From Polymorphospora lycopeni (lineage in GTDB: Bacteria; Actinomycetota; Actinomycetes; Mycobacteriales; Micromonosporaceae), in NCBI RefSeq assembly GCF_042237075.1, contig NZ_JBCGDC010000008.1, positions 45,665-109,664 on the forward strand: 64,000 bases of DNA, read 5' to 3'. The notes under the pieces are model-generated. The model was given only the letters and a program-made list of their open reading frames with translations, ran no database searches and had not been told where the DNA came from. This document shows positions 63,044 to 64,000 of this stretch, piece after piece. The position numbers were made by a program, and so were the translations under genes. Within the stretch, counting starts at the first letter, position 1. Each line of letters opens with the position of its first letter.

Positions 63044-63643
63044 GTCGTCGACGTGGATCCAACTGAACCACTGCCGGCCGGTGCCGACCCGGCCGCCGAG
63101 CCCGAACCGCACCAGACCGGTCAGCCGGTCCAGCGCCGGGGTGTCCCGGTCGAGCACGATGCTGGTCCGCAGCACCACCCGCCGCCGTGCGGGTACGTCG
63201 ACCGCGGCCGCCTCCCAGGCCCGCGCCACACCGGCCATCTGCGGCGGGCCGTCGGCCTCGGGCGACTCCTCGGTCAGGAGTTGTTCCCCGGCGTCGCCGT
63301 AGATCGCCAGGGTGCTGGCCTGGATCCACACCGGCACCGGCTGCTCCAGCCGGCGTGCGGCGTCGGCCAGGGCCCGCGTCGGGGCCACCCGGGACCGGGT
63401 CAGCAGTTCGACGTTGGCGGCGGTGGGGCGCCGGTCGACGAGTTCGCCGGCGAGGTTGACCACCGCGCTGCCGGCCAGTTCGCCGGCCCAGTCGCCGACG
63501 GTGGCCCCGTCCCAGGCGACCTGTCGGTGCGGGCCCCCACGCGGCCGGCGGGTCAGGACGACGACCTCGTGCCCCCGGGCGGCCAGGTCCGCGCACAGCC
63601 GACGTCCCAGAGCACCCGACCCACCCGCGACGACCACCTTCAC
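63044..63643 (-). pseudogene. NAD-dependent epimerase (TIGR01777-like), N-terminal part
   Basis: About 200 codons: Rossmann motif VVAGGSGALGRRLC, VVNLAGELVDRR, STLAIYGDAGEQLL and QWFSWIHVDD. The family continues for another 100 residues after HVDD, but here the frame enters the permease fragment at about 63044. GTG 63643 follows AGGA. It would otherwise be a sugar-nucleotide epimerase-like protein. Confidence 0.75.
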
Positions 63644-63652
63644 GGCATGATC

Positions 63653-63892
63653 CTAAAGGGGGTGCGGCGGGAGCGGTGTCCCGCGCGCTGCGACCAGCCG
63701 CCCGCCGCTCCGGAACGGCAGCGAGGTGCGCGGGACGTCCCACCTGACCTCGCCGGGCCGGGCGTCCACTTCGGATCGAGGTACGGCGGCGCGACGAGCA
63801 GCGCCCCACGGACCGGCCCGGTGCGCCGGACCGGCCCGGTGCGCCGGACCGGCCCGGTGCGCCGGACCGGCCCGGTGCGGCGGGCCGCCCAC
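63653..63892 (-). pseudogene. C-terminal remnant of an unknown gene
   Basis: A coding-like stretch (EVDARPGEVRWDVPRTSLPF to the TAG at 63653) with strong GC third positions. It extends into the tandem repeats at 63811-63879, beyond which coding-like bases switch to another frame. It lies 10 bp before the epimerase start. Family not recognised. Confidence 0.35.
63811..63879. repeat. 18-bp tandem repeats
   Basis: The unit GACCGGCCCGGTGCGCCG is repeated 3.8 times (63811, 63829, 63847, 63865). It would encode RAGPAH repeats on the minus strand. Confidence 0.85.
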
Positions 63893-64000
63893 CAGACAGT
63901 GGTGAGGCAGCCGGCGCGGTGTCCGATCAGGACAGCCGGGTCGTCGTCGGCGACGACCGCCCCGTGCAGGCGGCCACCCGGGCGTCCGGGTCGAACGGTG

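Overview
This is a very GC-rich chromosomal window with the coding style of a mycelial actinomycete. Evidence for this includes many GTG and TTG starts, ATGA/GTGA/TGATG gene overlaps, leaderless-looking promoters, secreted GH10 and CBM2 proteins, and ECF, Lrp, LysR, MarR and TetR regulators. Together with the interspersed GTTGATCTGGGC palindromes, this suggests Micromonosporaceae (inference, not proven). No tRNA, rRNA or CRISPR array was recognised. The sequence is a draft assembly: it contains one N gap (29918-30045), two one-N joins that repeat the flanking sequence (31811-32055, 60851-61095), a poly-G/poly-C junction (57399-57499), and a right end (61.7-64 kb) made of truncated genes joined at microhomologies.

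Layout. 0-0.7 kb: two IS transposase remnants and two copies of a palindromic repeat. 0.7-4.6 kb: PAP2 phosphatase, an ASCH-like protein, an MFS exporter and a membrane protein. 5.2-18.1 kb: one uptake and catabolic locus with an M19 dipeptidase-like protein, lipoprotein binding protein, TPR protein, a tautomerase lacking Pro-1, D-2-hydroxyacid dehydrogenase, fused 2-oxoacid dehydrogenase E1, two peptide-type permeases, an Lrp regulator, two ATPases and an acyl-CoA dehydrogenase. 18.3-22 kb: NADP-type glutamate dehydrogenase, small unknown genes, and an ECF41 sigma factor tail to tail with its usual AhpD-like partner. 22-28.3 kb: LysR/EamA pair, ThuA-like protein, serine hydrolase, and a sugar isomerase plus Gfo/Idh operon. 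28.4-32 kb: PepSY membrane protein, gap, GH10-CBM2 xylanase. 32.2-35.5 kb: an AKR-FAH-SDR operon resembling non-phosphorylative deoxysugar catabolism, then a GNAT acetyltransferase.

35.5-43.6 kb: the most interesting block. A tightly overlapped minus-strand operon runs in transcription order SWIM zinc finger, unknown 465-aa protein, VWA protein, MoxR-like AAA ATPase and a 936-aa DUF5682-type protein. The last has an N-terminal part that I read as a TraB/TIKI-like fold. Two small membrane proteins follow. The set corresponds to the uncharacterised enterobacterial yehLMPQ genes plus an extra gene.

43.7-53.1 kb: secreted small protein, a second LysR/EamA pair, a DrrAB-type exporter with a TetR regulator and a double 15-bp operator, a zinc-ribbon unknown, dienelactone hydrolase, CBS-BON protein, an orphan MerR effector domain, and MarR with two small membrane proteins. 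53.2-61.7 kb: secreted hydrolases and oxidoreductases (CBM2-tagged PQQ-type sugar dehydrogenase behind a near-perfect CebR box, S15 peptidase with a FIMAH-like tail, M64 peptidase, Tat-exported PhoX-like protein). 61.7-64 kb: fragments of a response regulator, a sensor kinase, an ABC permease, an NAD-epimerase and an unknown gene.
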